DNA from: Multifurca ochricompacta
Lineage: Eukaryota > Basidiomycota > Agaricomycetes > Russulales > Russulaceae
DNA: 64,000 nucleotides
Direction: 5' to 3'
NCBI GenBank assembly: GCA_022496185.1
Contig: WTXG01000033.1
Coordinates: 62,001 to 126,000, forward strand
Of this stretch, positions 1-10,398 are shown piece after piece; position 1 is the first letter of the stretch, and the number at the start of each line of letters is the position of its first letter. The position numbers were made by a program, and so were the translations under genes. The notes beneath the pieces were generated by a model that saw only the letters and a program-made list of their open reading frames with translations, was not told the origin of the DNA and ran no database searches.

Positions 1-1038
1 GTACTGGACATCCTGCATGAGCACAACCTGTACCTCAAACCAGCCAAATGTTCATTTGAACAGCAGAGCGTTGAGTACCTAGGAGTTATCCTAGAAGGAG
101 GACATGTACAGATGGACCCGGTGAAGGTACAAGGAATCCAAGAATGGCCAACACCCACATGTATCAAAGATGTACGATCCTTCATTGGATTTTGCAACTT
201 CTATTGACGTTTTGTACAAGGATTCTCCAGGATTGCTCAACCACTGAATGGATTGTTGAAGAAGGATGTACCCTGGCATTGGGGAAGTGATCAACAGTGA
301 GCCTTCGAACAAATTCAAGACATTGTCAGTTCAGAACCGGTCCTTCTACAACCAGACCTGGAAAGACCCTTTGAACTTGAGGTTGACACATCTCATTTTG
401 CCAATGGTGCTGTATTAAACCAGAGGGACACAGCAGGACTACTTCATCCAGTTGCCTTCTACTCAGAGACATTCTCACCAGCAGAATGAAATTATGACAT
501 TTGGGATAGAGAACTACTTGCCATTGTAAAAGCACTATGACACTGGTGACTGTACCTAGCGGGGACCCCTCACAGAACCATTATTCACACCAACCACTCC
601 AATCTACTTTATTGGAAAGAACCCCACAAGATCAGTCGACATGTAGCCCACAAAGTCCTCAAGCTAGAAGAATACAACTTTGTATTGAAGCATATCACAG
701 GAAGTCGCAATGCATGAGTGGATGCCCTGTCATGATGACCTGATCTAAACAATGGAGGAGAGGACAACAGTGATATTACGGTACTCCCTGAAGAAGTCTT
801 TGCAAAAACAGCCATCGTCAGTCTTCATGACATGGACTTGTGGGCCCAGGTATCACAAAACATGAACCAGCAGTTATGCGAATCATGGGCAGAGGCACAT
901 AATCTGAAGAAGATTGACAACCTATGGTGGAAGGATGGGGATTGTCTCGTTGTCACTGGTGGTGACAACATTAAGAGGGGGGTGATCCATTTTCACCATG
1001 ACCTCCCTTCTGCAGGACACCCCAGCATTGCCAACACA
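1..1038 (+). pseudogene. Ty3/gypsy element A: reverse transcriptase/RNase H part of pol (decayed, 5' end outside the window)
   Basis: Frame 1 from base 1 reads the end of a Ty3/gypsy reverse transcriptase (LYLKPAKCSF, VEYLGVIL), the connection (FIGFCNFY) and RNase H (PFELEVDTSHFANGAVL, NYDIWDRELLAIVKAL), then the linker leading to the integrase zinc finger (SAGHPSIANT). Eight in-frame stops occur at 205, 298, 487, 538, 547, 715, 733 and 736. All are TGA and all fall where an arginine is conserved or likely in this family (for example YRRF and NxRVDALSRR). There is no TAA or TAG until the frame runs into the hAT-like insertion at 1039. The same pol resumes at 12758. The element is dead, and its 5' half lies outside the window. 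Confidence 0.92.
1031..1038. repeat. 8-bp target-site duplication CCAACACA, left copy
   Basis: CCAACACA sits immediately before TAGTGTTTAAAGG. The identical 8 bp follow the mirrored terminus at 12750-12757. An 8-bp duplication is the hallmark of hAT transposition. Here it splits a continuous integrase reading frame. Confidence 0.9.
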
Positions 1039-1334
1039 TAGTGTTTAAAGGTCCGGTTGCCCTAACCGAAAAAGCGACCGGAACTGGACCAGACGCGACT
1101 GAATGCAACTGGACCACTGGTTGCAGTTGCCCAGATTCTGTGACTTATCGGTTGCCGGTTGCATGCTATTTCAGAATATTGAAAGACCGATGAAAACCGG
1201 TTTAGACCGGTTGCAACCGGTCTATTTCCATATATGGCATAGCACAAAATCCGCAGCCATGGGAATACCCAACTCGTGGATCTGAGTCATCTGGTGGAAA
1301 TTCCCGCAGACTCCTAAACTGGAAAGAAATGGCC

Positions 1335-1425
1335 AAAATTGGGGATTGAACCCAAAGCCTCCAGTCAGAGCCATGTCTACACACATGCACTCCCACTCCA
1401 ACCACTGAGCCACACAGTCTCACTA
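1335..1425 (-). repeat. tRNA-derived (SINE-like) segment, left copy
   Basis: Read on the minus strand this holds a box A-like GTGGCTCAGTGGTTGG and, about 50 nt later, a box B-like GGGTTCAATCCCC, the layout of a tRNA promoter. It is not a functional tRNA because the stems do not close. A second tRNA-like segment lies in the opposite orientation near the other end of element B (12383-12460). Each has an AT-rich stretch (TATATATTATATAT and its counterpart) on its outer side. The pair may be an internal inverted repeat of B or two separate SINE insertions. Confidence 0.55.
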
Positions 1426-1504
1426 CTAAAACCACACAATATATATTATATATGGTTATTAAGAGTATTATTAGATGTGTATCCTAAGTATCGTGAACGC
1501 ATTT

Positions 1505-1958
1505 TGTCGACGTGACGGTTTGTGACGAATTTGTGACAATTTATCTGCTTAGTGCAATACTTGCATTTCCAGTCTCAATCTCCAGTGGAGATTCACATGG
1601 CTAGCCATTATACTGAGCATTCTACCTTACTTACAAGACACTAGAGTACATGTAATTAAACAGGACATTTGGAAAGACAGACCTCCAGCAGGGCCTATTG
1701 CCACTGCTTCAACTCGCTTCTTGCACGTGTGCCCCTCTTGAACCTTGACCGCGGCTCTTGTAGTTCGCTTTGACACTCTTGAATCAATTTGTTTTTGATA
1801 GCCTTGACCTTGAGCCTTGATCCTGGCCCTCTGTGGTTCACCTTGATACTGTGACTTGACTGATCCTTGACAGTCTCGACCTTGACCTTGCACGCGCTCC
1901 ATAACTTGAGGGACTGCGGCTTGAATGACCTTGACACAGCAAAGACCTGGCTGTGACA
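1505..1958 (+). repeat. LTR of retrotransposon C
   Basis: The segment starts TGTCGACGTGACGG and ends GGCTGTGACA. It aligns over both ends with the solo LTR at 63035-63618 (shared blocks include GGTTTGTGAC near the start and AGCAGGGCCTATTGCCACTGC and GACCTGGCTGTGACA near the end). It is shorter (454 against 584 bp), so it is either a deleted or a diverged subfamily member. It is inserted in a minisatellite-like unit (left flank ends GTGAACGCATTT). No matching right flank was found, so the 3' end of C is lost. Confidence 0.65.
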
Positions 1959-2744
1959 TTAAAACAGACTTCTCAGAACTTATAAACAAAAGAACTCACC
2001 CGAACCCACAAGGCGACGACGACGCGTCCCATTGCCCGAATCCCTGACCAACGACATCTTCTTCCGCGCGAGAGTCCAGACGCCTTCGACGGACGACGAG
2101 TCCCATTGCCCGAATCCCTGACCAACGACGTCTTCTTCTGCGCGAGAGCCCACAGACGCCTTCGACGGACGACGCATCCCTCGAGTACCAGTCGCCAACC
2201 CGAAACCTAGAAGACCGATCAGTAACACAGAGCCTTGAAAGAATCTCACCTGTAAACCGAAACCGCTTTGCACTTCTCGCAAGCGACTCCCTGACTGAGA
2301 GCGTCCCACACGATGCCAAACCACCGAACCCCGACTTCTTACTTGAACCCCGACTGGAAGCAAGACTGCTCCAGGAATCTTCATTGACATCCATCGACAC
2401 GAGCCTTGCAGCCGTGGCGACCTCCTTCCCATTCATCCTTCCCATACGACCAGCTGACAACGTGGACCCGGAGCTAAAAGCAAATGCGCGCCGGTTAGAG
2501 CTTCGCGAAGAGAACATACCTTTTAGAGGATATTGGATCCCCTACCGACATACGCGCCTCCCAATCGACATCTACCAAGGAACTTGGTACCACGTCCGTC
2601 CTAAAACACCTAGGACAGATTGAAGCTATTAGAATAGTCCCAAACAAAACCAGATTCAACGCACCTGATTCCTCCAGAACCCCACTAACCGAACATATCC
2701 TCCATCCGTATTCGAAGCGCTACCAGCAAAACGAACCTGGACCC
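1959..2744 (+). mobile_element. Leader and 5' gag of LTR element C (left of the chromovirus insertion)
   Basis: This stretch follows the C LTR and joins, across chromovirus D, to 11499-11902. The junction reads continuously once one GACCC copy is removed. It contains an imperfect GC-rich direct repeat around 2015-2170: two copies of a unit with CCCGAATCCCTGACCAACGAC, about 75-80 bp apart. Open frames here are weak, and no conserved domain is visible on this side. The gag domain is on the right-hand piece. Confidence 0.5.
2740..2744. repeat. 5-bp target-site duplication GACCC, left copy of chromovirus D
   Basis: GACCC directly precedes the left LTR. The same five bases directly follow the right LTR at 11494-11498. 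Ty3/gypsy integrases make 5-bp duplications. Confidence 0.9.
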
Positions 2745-3839
2745 TGTAACAGGTGAAGCTCCATGTACACTTAGAAACAGGAAGGGCAAGGGAAAGTGAC
2801 CTAAGTCGTTGGGCGTACCGCGGAGGCAAACATCACGCGTCAAGTAATGACCAGGAACTGTGTCACCCACTGTGGTTTTGCAACCACGATGACGGTGTTC
2901 TGAAACTGGAAGAAACTGCAGCCCCAAGTGCTGCTTAATAAGTGTGCCTATCCCTAGCACCTCAGGGTGTGTCTAACCCTAAACACATAAGGGGACCTTA
3001 TCCAGCCACTGTCAACACCGTAGGTAAGGTATTTCTACTACTGTCCTACAACTTTAGTGCTTGACTTGGTGACCTTCTGTTCATGGGGAGTTTCCTATAA
3101 CTGGAAGAAACTGCAGCCCCAAGAGGACAAGATCCAAAGGATCGAGTCACACAGGGAGGCAGGATACCATTAGCACTATGTATCAAACTCGTGTAGACAG
3201 TTACTCACCTGCAGCCCCAAGAGGACAAGATGGGGGCTACAGGCTGTTACAGAGGGTCTTATATACATTTCTCAGTGTAACGAGGTAAGCAGTAAGTGTA
3301 AGCAAGAATCAGCAAGTATCAGTCAGCTGTATTGCTGACTGAGCCTTATCTTTGTGATTCGTAAGCTGCTTTACTCTGCTGACTGATCATGCTCCACAGT
3401 GTGATGTCATAATGACGTCACTGTGGAGTAGATAACTGATATGTAGTCTAGCCCTTAGGTCTGGAACACGTCTATCTACTGATACATGTGATTCTGTGCT
3501 AAAATTGGCCATGGCCCAACCTGGGCCCTTATCTAGAGCTCCACTTACCTAGAACCTTCTAGGCTGGACTCTTCTTATCTTGATAACAGCTCCACTAGGT
3601 CTAGAACCATCTAGACTGTGGAGCCTTGCCTATTGTGGTAAACACAATAGAGAATCGACTTGTTATTGTTGAGTGGCTCTTGTGCTGACTAAGCAGCATG
3701 TGACTATTACATGTGACTCGGTCACATGATCCATGTCACGACTACATTCCCATGATCACGTGTTGAGACTGCTGGGTAATCTTCCCACAGTCATGTGATC
3801 TGAAAGGGAGAAAAGAAAAGGAAAAATAGAGCCGTGACA
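2745..3839 (-). repeat. 3' LTR of chromovirus D
   Basis: A 1095-bp direct repeat of 10399-11493. It lies downstream of the pol frame on the minus strand, next to the purine-rich tract, so it is the 3' LTR. It contains the same TATATAAG promoter box and AGGACAAGAT motifs as the 5' LTR. Confidence 0.95.
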
Positions 3840-3852
3840 TTACCCCCCTCCT
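3840..3852 (-). promoter_or_regulatory. Polypurine tract of chromovirus D
   Basis: The minus-strand sequence abutting the 3' LTR is AGGAGGGGGGTAA, the normal position and composition of the plus-strand primer (polypurine tract) of an LTR retrotransposon. Confidence 0.75.
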
Positions 3853-5282
3853 AGGGCGTAACGTCCTCGTAAGCCGTATAGAGTTGTGTGGGCTGCCAAG
3901 GGGCAGTGGCGAAGTGGATTGCGGCAATCTTCCTAGGAGCTCCTGGGTTCTGGTGGTAGAACTTCTGAATGGAGTCCTGAGCGTGGGTTAGATTCCGTTC
4001 CGGTTCCCACGTATCTTCGCCTTCTCCATAACCCTTCCATCGGATGAGGAACTTGAGTGTACGACCAAACATTTTGCTATCTCTGATATGGTCCACTTCA
4101 TACTCTTCCTCACCATCTATGGTAATGGGGTCTGGTGGTGTGGGCATCAGCCCGTTAACGTCGTTGCCTTTGTACAAACTAAGGCGGTCCACATGGAATA
4201 TGTTGTGGACTTTCAGTGCTGGAGGCAAATCCAACTTGTAATCCAGGTCACTAAGTTTCTTCAGAACTTTGAAAGGTCCTAACTGCTTGGGACCAAGCTT
4301 CTGGGACTGCTGGTGGATTTTAATGTTTTTGGACTGCAACCAGACATAATCTCCCTCCTTTGGGAAATCGTGCCCTGATTGAGCTAGATCATGAGTCATA
4401 CGTGTCTTGCTAAGCCTCATAGCTGCCTCTGCGTCGCGTCGGGCAAGACGTAACTGTTGTAGGCGTTGGTCTAAACTGGGGATGCCAGTGGCACGTCCCG
4501 CGGGGATAGTGAAGTCCGGGGTATACCCATAGAGTAATTCAAATGGGGTATGATCCGTTGCTGAGGACTTCCTCGTGTTTAATACGAACTCCGCCGTGGG
4601 GAGTAGCTCGATCCAGTCATCCTGTCTTTTGCCAATGAAGAGTCGTAAATATTGTTCTATTTCTTGATTTTTACGCTCTGTCATACCATTGGCTTGTGGA
4701 TGATAGGCTGTGGTGAGACTACTGTTCACCCCTAAACGCTTCAAGGTGGCGCGCATGGTCCTTGCTGCAAACTGGGGACCCCTGTCACTGACAATGCTTT
4801 TGGGGATCCCATGCAGAGGGAATACATGGTCGAAGTATATTTTTCCCACGCCATCTGCTGTAATACCACTTGTAACTGGGAATAGATGCACTTGCTTTGT
4901 ATAATGATCCACTATTGTTAGGATCGCATCTTTCCCGGAAGAGGAAGGTAGCCCTGTGATCAGATCTACTCCGATTGTTTGCCAGGGTCCTTCTGGAACT
5001 TCCAGTGGTTGCAGAGGGGCGACTGGGTGCTTATCCATCCGATATCGCTGACATCGGTCGCATCCTTCGACATAGCGCGTAATATATTGTGCCATTCTGG
5101 GCCACCAATAATAGCGTGATACCAACTCGATGGTCCCGTTCTTTCCAGGGTGACCGGCTGTAACCGAATCGTGACAATCCCGAATAATGTCTTTTCGGAG
5201 ATCCGGTACATTGGGTACATAAAGTTTCCCTTTGTAGTAAACTAGGCCATCTTCTTCTTCCCAAAGGTTGACGCCATCTTTA
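3851..5282 (-). CDS. Chromovirus D integrase with C-terminal chromodomain
   Basis: This is the 3' part of pol. The frame is open upstream to about 5282 and carries an HHCC zinc finger (HDSVTAGH then CDRC), catalytic D,D,E residues in GVDLITGLP, IVSDRGPQF and the NQEIEQYL segment, and a GPY/F-like region (LGPFKVL). A chromodomain follows near the C-terminus (FLIRWKGYGEGEDTWEP, then ERNL), which defines a chromovirus. The chromodomain probably steers integration toward marked chromatin. The frame is offset by one base from the protease-RT frame at about 5276-5283 (TTAAAG context). This is either a real 1-nt deletion or a sequence error, because both frames look free of other damage. Confidence 0.93.
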
Positions 5283-7641
5283 AGGCGCTGGGAGCAGTTT
5301 TGGTAAGGGTTTTTAATCCTTCTATGACTTCTGCTTCCCTGCTTCCTGCCTTCTTTATGCGTTCCGTAAGGGGAGAATTCTGTGGGCGATAATGTGCCCG
5401 TGCCGCACTAAGAAAGTGTTCCGGCTTGAGGACCTGGACTTGTTTGTTGTCCTCATTGTCTAACACCTGGTCTGCCGAAAATCGGCTTAAGGCGTCTGCT
5501 TGCATAAGGTGCCCCTTTTTGTATTGGATCGTGAAATTGAATCTGCTCAGGTAGAGAGCCCATCGTGCTTGACGTCTGGTGAGGTCTCGCATGGATCTCC
5601 ACCATTCAATATTCTTGTGATCCGTTACTATCTCGAACTGGAGAAGCCCTTCTAAGAAGTGGCGCCAGTCTTCTAGGGCGCGGATTATGCCGAGCATTTC
5701 CCTATCGTATATTTCATAATTTCTTTCTGCTTCCGACATTGACTGTGATCGGAAGGCGATAGGGTGCCAAAGGCCATCGGTGTGTTTTTGGGATAATATA
5801 CCTCCAGTGGCAAATCCCGAGGCATCTGTTTCGACCCGGGTTGGGAGATCAGGATCGTAGATTGCCAAGATAGGCATCTGAATGAATCTCCTCTTTAAGG
5901 CGTCGAAAGCCTCCTGCTGTGGTCTTTCCCACTGCCAGGGTTGATTTTTCTTTGTCAGGTCATGAAGTGGTCTAGCAATAATTGAGAACCCCTGTATAAA
6001 GCGTCTGTAAAAATTGGCAAAGCCAATGAAGGCGCGGACTTCTTTTAGGGTTTTCGGTGTTTGCCAGTCTTTGACCACTTGGACCTTCCCAGGGTCCATC
6101 CTGACTTGTCCCTCAGATATGATAAGTCCAAGGTACTCCATGTGATCTTTATCAAAGTCGCATTTCTGGGGTTTCAGGTAGAGGTCGTACTCCTCTAGTC
6201 GCTTTAGGACTTCTCTGACATCCTTTCTGTGCTTCTCTATATCTGGTGAGAAGACTAAGATGTCGTCCATATATACAGCGACTTCCCCTTTTGCGATCAT
6301 ATCGGAGAAGATGGAATTCATAAATCCCTGGAAGGTGGCGGGGCTATTCGTTAATCCAAAATACATTACACGTGGCTCAAAGAGACCACGGTTGGTGGAA
6401 AACGCCGCCTTATATTCGTCTCCTTCCTTTATCCGGATGTTATGATATCCCCATCGTACATCCATTTTGGTAAAGATCTTTGCACCCTTAAGTCGATTGA
6501 TAATGTCGACTGCAAGTGGAAGTGGATATTTGTTTTTGACAGTAATATCGTTTAAAGGTCTGTAGTCTTGGATGAGACGGATTTTCCCATCCTTTTTCTT
6601 TATGAAGAATACAGGTACCACCATCGGAGATTTAGATGGTACGATATACCCTTTCTGGAGATGCTCTTCCAGAAATTTGTCCAGTTCTACTTGCTCATTT
6701 GGTGACATGGGATAGACTTTGGCTTTCCATTGGGTCTTCGACCCAGGCACAATGTCTATGGTATGGTCCCATGGTTGGTGCTGTGGGAGTCTTTGGGATT
6801 CTTCTTCTGAGAAGACCCTTGCGAAGTCTCTATATGGTGGAGGTACCAAATCTTCAAAAGATTTTCCTTCCGTACGAGTTAGGTAATCTTTTGCATAGGC
6901 TTCTTGTGAATAAGTGAAGCCTGCACAACACCATAACTCGTCGGTGGTACAGTCCAAGACTCCGTCTTTTACAAATTGTCGGCGTTCTAATCTGTTTGCC
7001 GATATTTGTTCTACTCCTGCAAACCAGTCGCTTTCGTCCTCCATGAGGATGTCTTTCTCAATGGAGTCTTGCAGGGTGACTTCGCCTCTTTCCCAATTAA
7101 TAGAAGGGTTGCTATATTTTAACCATGGAAGTCCGAGTATGACCTTCTCTGGTCCTAGACTTGTGACCAGGAATCGGTGTTTTTCTACCCTTGACCCTAT
7201 AGTGACTAGAAGGGTGACCGTGTGGGTAATATCTCCGGCTATGTTATGACTGCCGTTGATGTTATGTACTCGAATCGGGTTTTCCAATGGTTCTAGAAGC
7301 ATCTTCTTTTGGGTGGCGAACTTATAGTCCAGGAACATGGCTGTTGCTCCTGAATCTATCATAGCCGCTACAGTGGTGCTTTTGTTTCGTCCTTCGAGAG
7401 TGATGTAAATATGGAAATGCTGATCGTATTTATTTATTACTGGTAGCATGCAGGAATCAATTTTTTCTTCTTTTTCAATTTTATCAAGCAAGAAACGAAC
7501 CCTACTACGAACATGAGAGGAAGCACTAATACTATTGTTCATCTCACAAGCAGATGTAAATATGATCGAGTCATCCGAGTCAGTCTCAGAAACAGCACAT
7601 ATATCCGCTTCTTCGGTTGCGGCTACATCCGAAGAAGCCAC
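5242..7641 (-). CDS. Chromovirus D protease-reverse transcriptase-RNase H
   Basis: A 799-residue minus-strand frame. In order it has an aspartic protease active site (MIDSGATAMFLDY, about residue 95), a reverse transcriptase with the polymerase motif YMDDILVF, and RNase H starting at VETDASGFATGGILSQ with the YEIYDREML and TDHKN segments. There is no upstream ATG close to the gag stop. The first codon here is GTG, directly after the gag TAG, in the -1 frame relative to gag. Expression by -1 frameshifting or re-initiation is therefore likely. The last few residues (after SALK) are out of frame because of the lesion near 5280. Confidence 0.93.
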   Translation of the reverse strand: MASSDVAATEEADICAVSETDSDDSIIFTSACEMNNSISASSHVRSRVRFLLDKIEKEEKIDSCMLPVINKYDQHFHIYITLEGRNKSTTVAAMIDSGATAMFLDYKFATQKKMLLEPLENPIRVHNINGSHNIAGDITHTVTLLVTIGSRVEKHRFLVTSLGPEKVILGLPWLKYSNPSINWERGEVTLQDSIEKDILMEDESDWFAGVEQISANRLERRQFVKDGVLDCTTDELWCCAGFTYSQEAYAKDYLTRTEGKSFEDLVPPPYRDFARVFSEEESQRLPQHQPWDHTIDIVPGSKTQWKAKVYPMSPNEQVELDKFLEEHLQKGYIVPSKSPMVVPVFFIKKKDGKIRLIQDYRPLNDITVKNKYPLPLAVDIINRLKGAKIFTKMDVRWGYHNIRIKEGDEYKAAFSTNRGLFEPRVMYFGLTNSPATFQGFMNSIFSDMIAKGEVAVYMDDILVFSPDIEKHRKDVREVLKRLEEYDLYLKPQKCDFDKDHMEYLGLIISEGQVRMDPGKVQVVKDWQTPKTLKEVRAFIGFANFYRRFIQGFSIIARPLHDLTKKNQPWQWERPQQEAFDALKRRFIQMPILAIYDPDLPTRVETDASGFATGGILSQKHTDGLWHPIAFRSQSMSEAERNYEIYDREMLGIIRALEDWRHFLEGLLQFEIVTDHKNIEWWRSMRDLTRRQARWALYLSRFNFTIQYKKGHLMQADALSRFSADQVLDNEDNKQVQVLKPEHFLSAARAHYRPQNSPLTERIKKAGSREAEVIEGLKTLTKTAPSALKMASTFGKKKMA

Positions 7642-9103
7642 TAAAAACTTGCCTTCAGAGCTTCGATTTGGGCCTTAAGGTCGGCCACCTGCTTCAGGAG
7701 CTCTGAGTTGTCGCTATTGGCGGGCGTGTTACCCTTTTTGGAGGTCGAGCTAGCATTAGCAGCCTGGGTAGGCTGGGTGCTTGCTGCAGCAGCTTGAGGA
7801 GCTGCAGGTGCCTGGCTGTCAGAGCCAGCGACTTTTGCTATTTTGGGCTTTCCAGCCCATTTGTGATAACAACCTGTGGTAATATGCCCTTTTCTTCCAC
7901 AGTGATTGCAGATTTGCTCTTTGTGGTTGCCGTTCGCCCAAGTATGGGCACTGCTTCCACATCCCGTGCACTTTCCTTTAAAGGCAGCTTTGTAATCATA
8001 AAAGCTTTTCTTTCCAGACCCTGTTTGTTGCTGTTTGGAGGCATCGATCTCCATAGCATTGGGGTCTTTTCGGTGCTGGGTTGGTTCAGGGAGAACTTCT
8101 CCCTTCTTTTCTGCTTCTCTTCGGCGTAATCTTTGGTCGATTAGCTGAGCAGACGTAAAGAGTGTCTGCATATCTGTGGGTTGCACCGGCATAATGGCCA
8201 AGGTGTCTTTGATTTTGCCGGAAAGGCCATTGTAGAACCGATCGAAAAGGTCACGGTCCGACCATCCGGTTTGAGGTGAATGCTCGTCGAAGCGAGCTTT
8301 GTATTCTGCCACGCTGTGGCGTCCTTGTTGGATTTTTTCAGCGCTGACCACGCTGCTTCTCCAATGTTGTGCGGTATAAACCGCGAAGTAAATGCCTGTT
8401 CGAAGTTACCCCAACTCGCTGAAAAGGGAATAACTCCGTTTTTTAATTGCTCCAAATGCGGCAGAGCCCACGTTCGTGCATCTCCAGTCATTAAATTTAA
8501 GACCGCCAAGATCCAATCTGCGTCCCTCTTGGACCAGCTGGTTGTCGTGGGGTCATAGTCATTCAAGTTCCGCTTTTGGTTCCATCCCCAGTTATGGAAT
8601 GCAGCCAGGAAGTGCCTGGCATCAGCCGAATTTCCCTTTCCGTCCCAGGAAGCAGGTCGAGCAACGGAAGAATCTTTTCCGGAGCCGACTGTCTGGGGAG
8701 GGGTTGGCTGTCCAAGCTGCTGGACCACTATTTGGACATCCGCGGAGAGCTGTGTGATGGCGGCCATCATGGCGTCCATCATATTACGAAGCTCTGCCGG
8801 AGTCATTGTAAGCGGGGTCTGCGCTGGCGGCGGGGGATTGGTACTGGGTCCACTGGGCCCGGTTGTGGGAGCGGTGCTAGCCATAGGACTAGTAGGACTA
8901 TTCTGTCTGGCTGGAGGAGTGTCGCGACGAGTAGGAGTGCTGGAATCGGAAGGAGTGGAATTAGAAGAAGTAATATCAGGTACACCAGCTTGACGGAGTA
9001 ATTCGTCAGATAACTGGGAAGCTAAATTCCTGATAAACTGTTGTTCTTCTAGTTCTGCTTCGATTGCAGGGGAGATTAAATTTTCTATGGCGACGGTGCT
9101 CGG
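7642..9103 (-). CDS. Chromovirus D Gag (capsid plus zinc knuckle), one frameshift
   Basis: The N-terminal part reads from a run of Ser/Thr/Pro codons through MASTAPTTG (ATG at about 8884) into a retrotransposon gag domain (SWDGKGNSADARHFLAAF and further). At a run of six A residues (complement of 8333-8338) the frame jumps by one base into GRHSVAEYKARFDEH and onward. The C-terminal part has zinc-binding motifs (CTGCGSSAHTW, then CNHCGRKGHITTGC, a CX2CX4HX4C knuckle) and ends in a short coiled-coil-like LKQVADLKAQIEALK before a TAG stop. The frame is open upstream of the ATG to about 9103, so the true start could be earlier. Confidence 0.85.
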
Positions 9104-9194
9104 CTAGGTAATCGAGAGGGCCTAGCGGAGCGGGAGTATGGAGGGTTGGGTGTTCTAGAACTTCTAGAAGCCACCGTTCAGTCGGTCAGATATT

Positions 9195-9632
9195 CTAATT
9201 CTGACCCAATTCTTCTTCTTCTTCTTCCCACTCAGCGGCGCGTGCGACAAGGTCGGTGACCGTTACTTCTGTTCCGGGGAGATACCAGTTGCCAAAAAGC
9301 TCTCTAAGTTCGGCCTCGGCAGACGGGTGGTGGTGTAAACGTTCAGTTATTTCGTTTAACCAGTTGCGCACCAGTCTGTCGTGGTAAAGATAAATGTCCC
9401 GTGCGTCCTCGAAGCTTTCTTCAACAATGTTGTTGGCTTCGCAGAGAGTAGGGGAAGTGGAGAGAGCGCCTTCTGATCCTTCTATAGTAGAAGAGGCAGG
9501 TGTGGCAAAATGTTCTTCTTGGGTGTTATCCCAACGGTAGTGATATGCGAGATCGAAGGAGACTGTCGAGGGAAGGTTGTTGAAAGTGAAAGGGAAGTCG
9601 GGGTGTTGCGGAAGAATGTTCTCCGCAGTCAC
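9195..9632 (-). CDS. Leader ORF of chromovirus D (unknown function)
   Basis: A 145-residue acidic frame between the 5' LTR and gag on the element's coding strand, ending in a run of glutamates (WEEEEEELGQN). The open frame continues upstream to about 9835 with no ATG, so it starts from a non-ATG codon, is spliced, or is a remnant of an N-terminal gag extension. It has no recognisable domain. It sits in an unusually long leader (about 1.3 kb from the LTR to the open gag frame). Confidence 0.35.
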   Translation of the reverse strand: MTAENILPQHPDFPFTFNNLPSTVSFDLAYHYRWDNTQEEHFATPASSTIEGSEGALSTSPTLCEANNIVEESFEDARDIYLYHDRLVRNWLNEITERLHHHPSAEAELRELFGNWYLPGTEVTVTDLVARAAEWEEEEEELGQN

Positions 9633-10386
9633 GTCTTCCTGATGCGGCTGCTCCTGAATAGGAAGCGGCGGCGTTAAAATATGTCTTCCTCTCCTTCGAA
9701 GTTGTTGGACACGCTCTCGAGCGCGCCGGATGATACGGTCAACCCACGGAATACGCGGCGTTGTGGAAAAAGGTATGGAAGCTGGTCCGCTGGACCAAAA
9801 GCTTCGTAGTTTTGGTGTGTTTCGATGTTACAAGTGCCGCGCAACGCTAAGCACAGGATGGAAGGGTGTGTCAACCAAAGAGGCGAATACTAATGCACAC
9901 AAGAGTGCACTAGCCAAGCTCCGCGGTAATGACAAACACCAGGAAAAATGATATGGGAAGTTACAGAGCCCAAGGCTGTCTGCCGCAGTCTCCTCGACCT
10001 ATTGGCTGCCTCTCACACAAGGGACACAAGCCCAAGTGCTCTGAAATCGGTTCTGACAGATGTCTCTCTGAGTTCATCACCGGTTTCCCGGGGCCCCCTC
10101 AGCTCTGCCCAGTTTTACACTCCTTGGTAGGAGATCCGGCACAGATGATCCCCAAGCACGTGTAAACACGACAACTCGAGTTTGGAATGACCAAGCAACC
10201 AGGATAACCACTACTCGGGTATATCTCTGATCACCGCCTCGGCTATGAATTATTGGCTCAACTCAGCTACTGTCTGATCAGGCCTCCGACCCCAGGGGTT
10301 GTAACTAAGACTATTTGAAACACTACTACTGCTGTAATGAAGGGTTAAAAGTACCGGCCCGAAACTGGGAGGGCACGTAGGATACA

Positions 10387-10396
10387 ATCTTGTCCT
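10387..10396 (-). promoter_or_regulatory. Putative self-priming primer-binding site of chromovirus D
   Basis: Directly downstream of the 5' LTR (2-nt gap), the minus strand reads AGGACAAGAT. It does not begin TGG, as a tRNA primer site would. It is the exact 10-nt complement of ATCTTGTCCT, which lies in the LTR about 34 nt downstream of TATATAAG (10912-10919), where the transcript should begin. This matches the geometry of Tf1-type self-priming. Confidence 0.6.
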
Positions 10397-10398
10397 AA

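Noticed and set aside
2600..2740. CRISPR-like or other short spaced repeats in the C leader
   Set aside because: The direct repeat is a simple duplication of two units without regular spacers, and the host is a eukaryote.
7794..8129. Plus-strand ORF of 111 codons opposite chromovirus D gag
   Set aside because: It lies antisense to a well-supported gag/zinc-knuckle frame and has no family signature. It is a shadow frame.
8333..8338. Programmed frameshift inside gag at the A6 run
   Set aside because: A programmed shift within capsid has no known parallel in this family. A 1-nt indel in a homopolymer is simpler.
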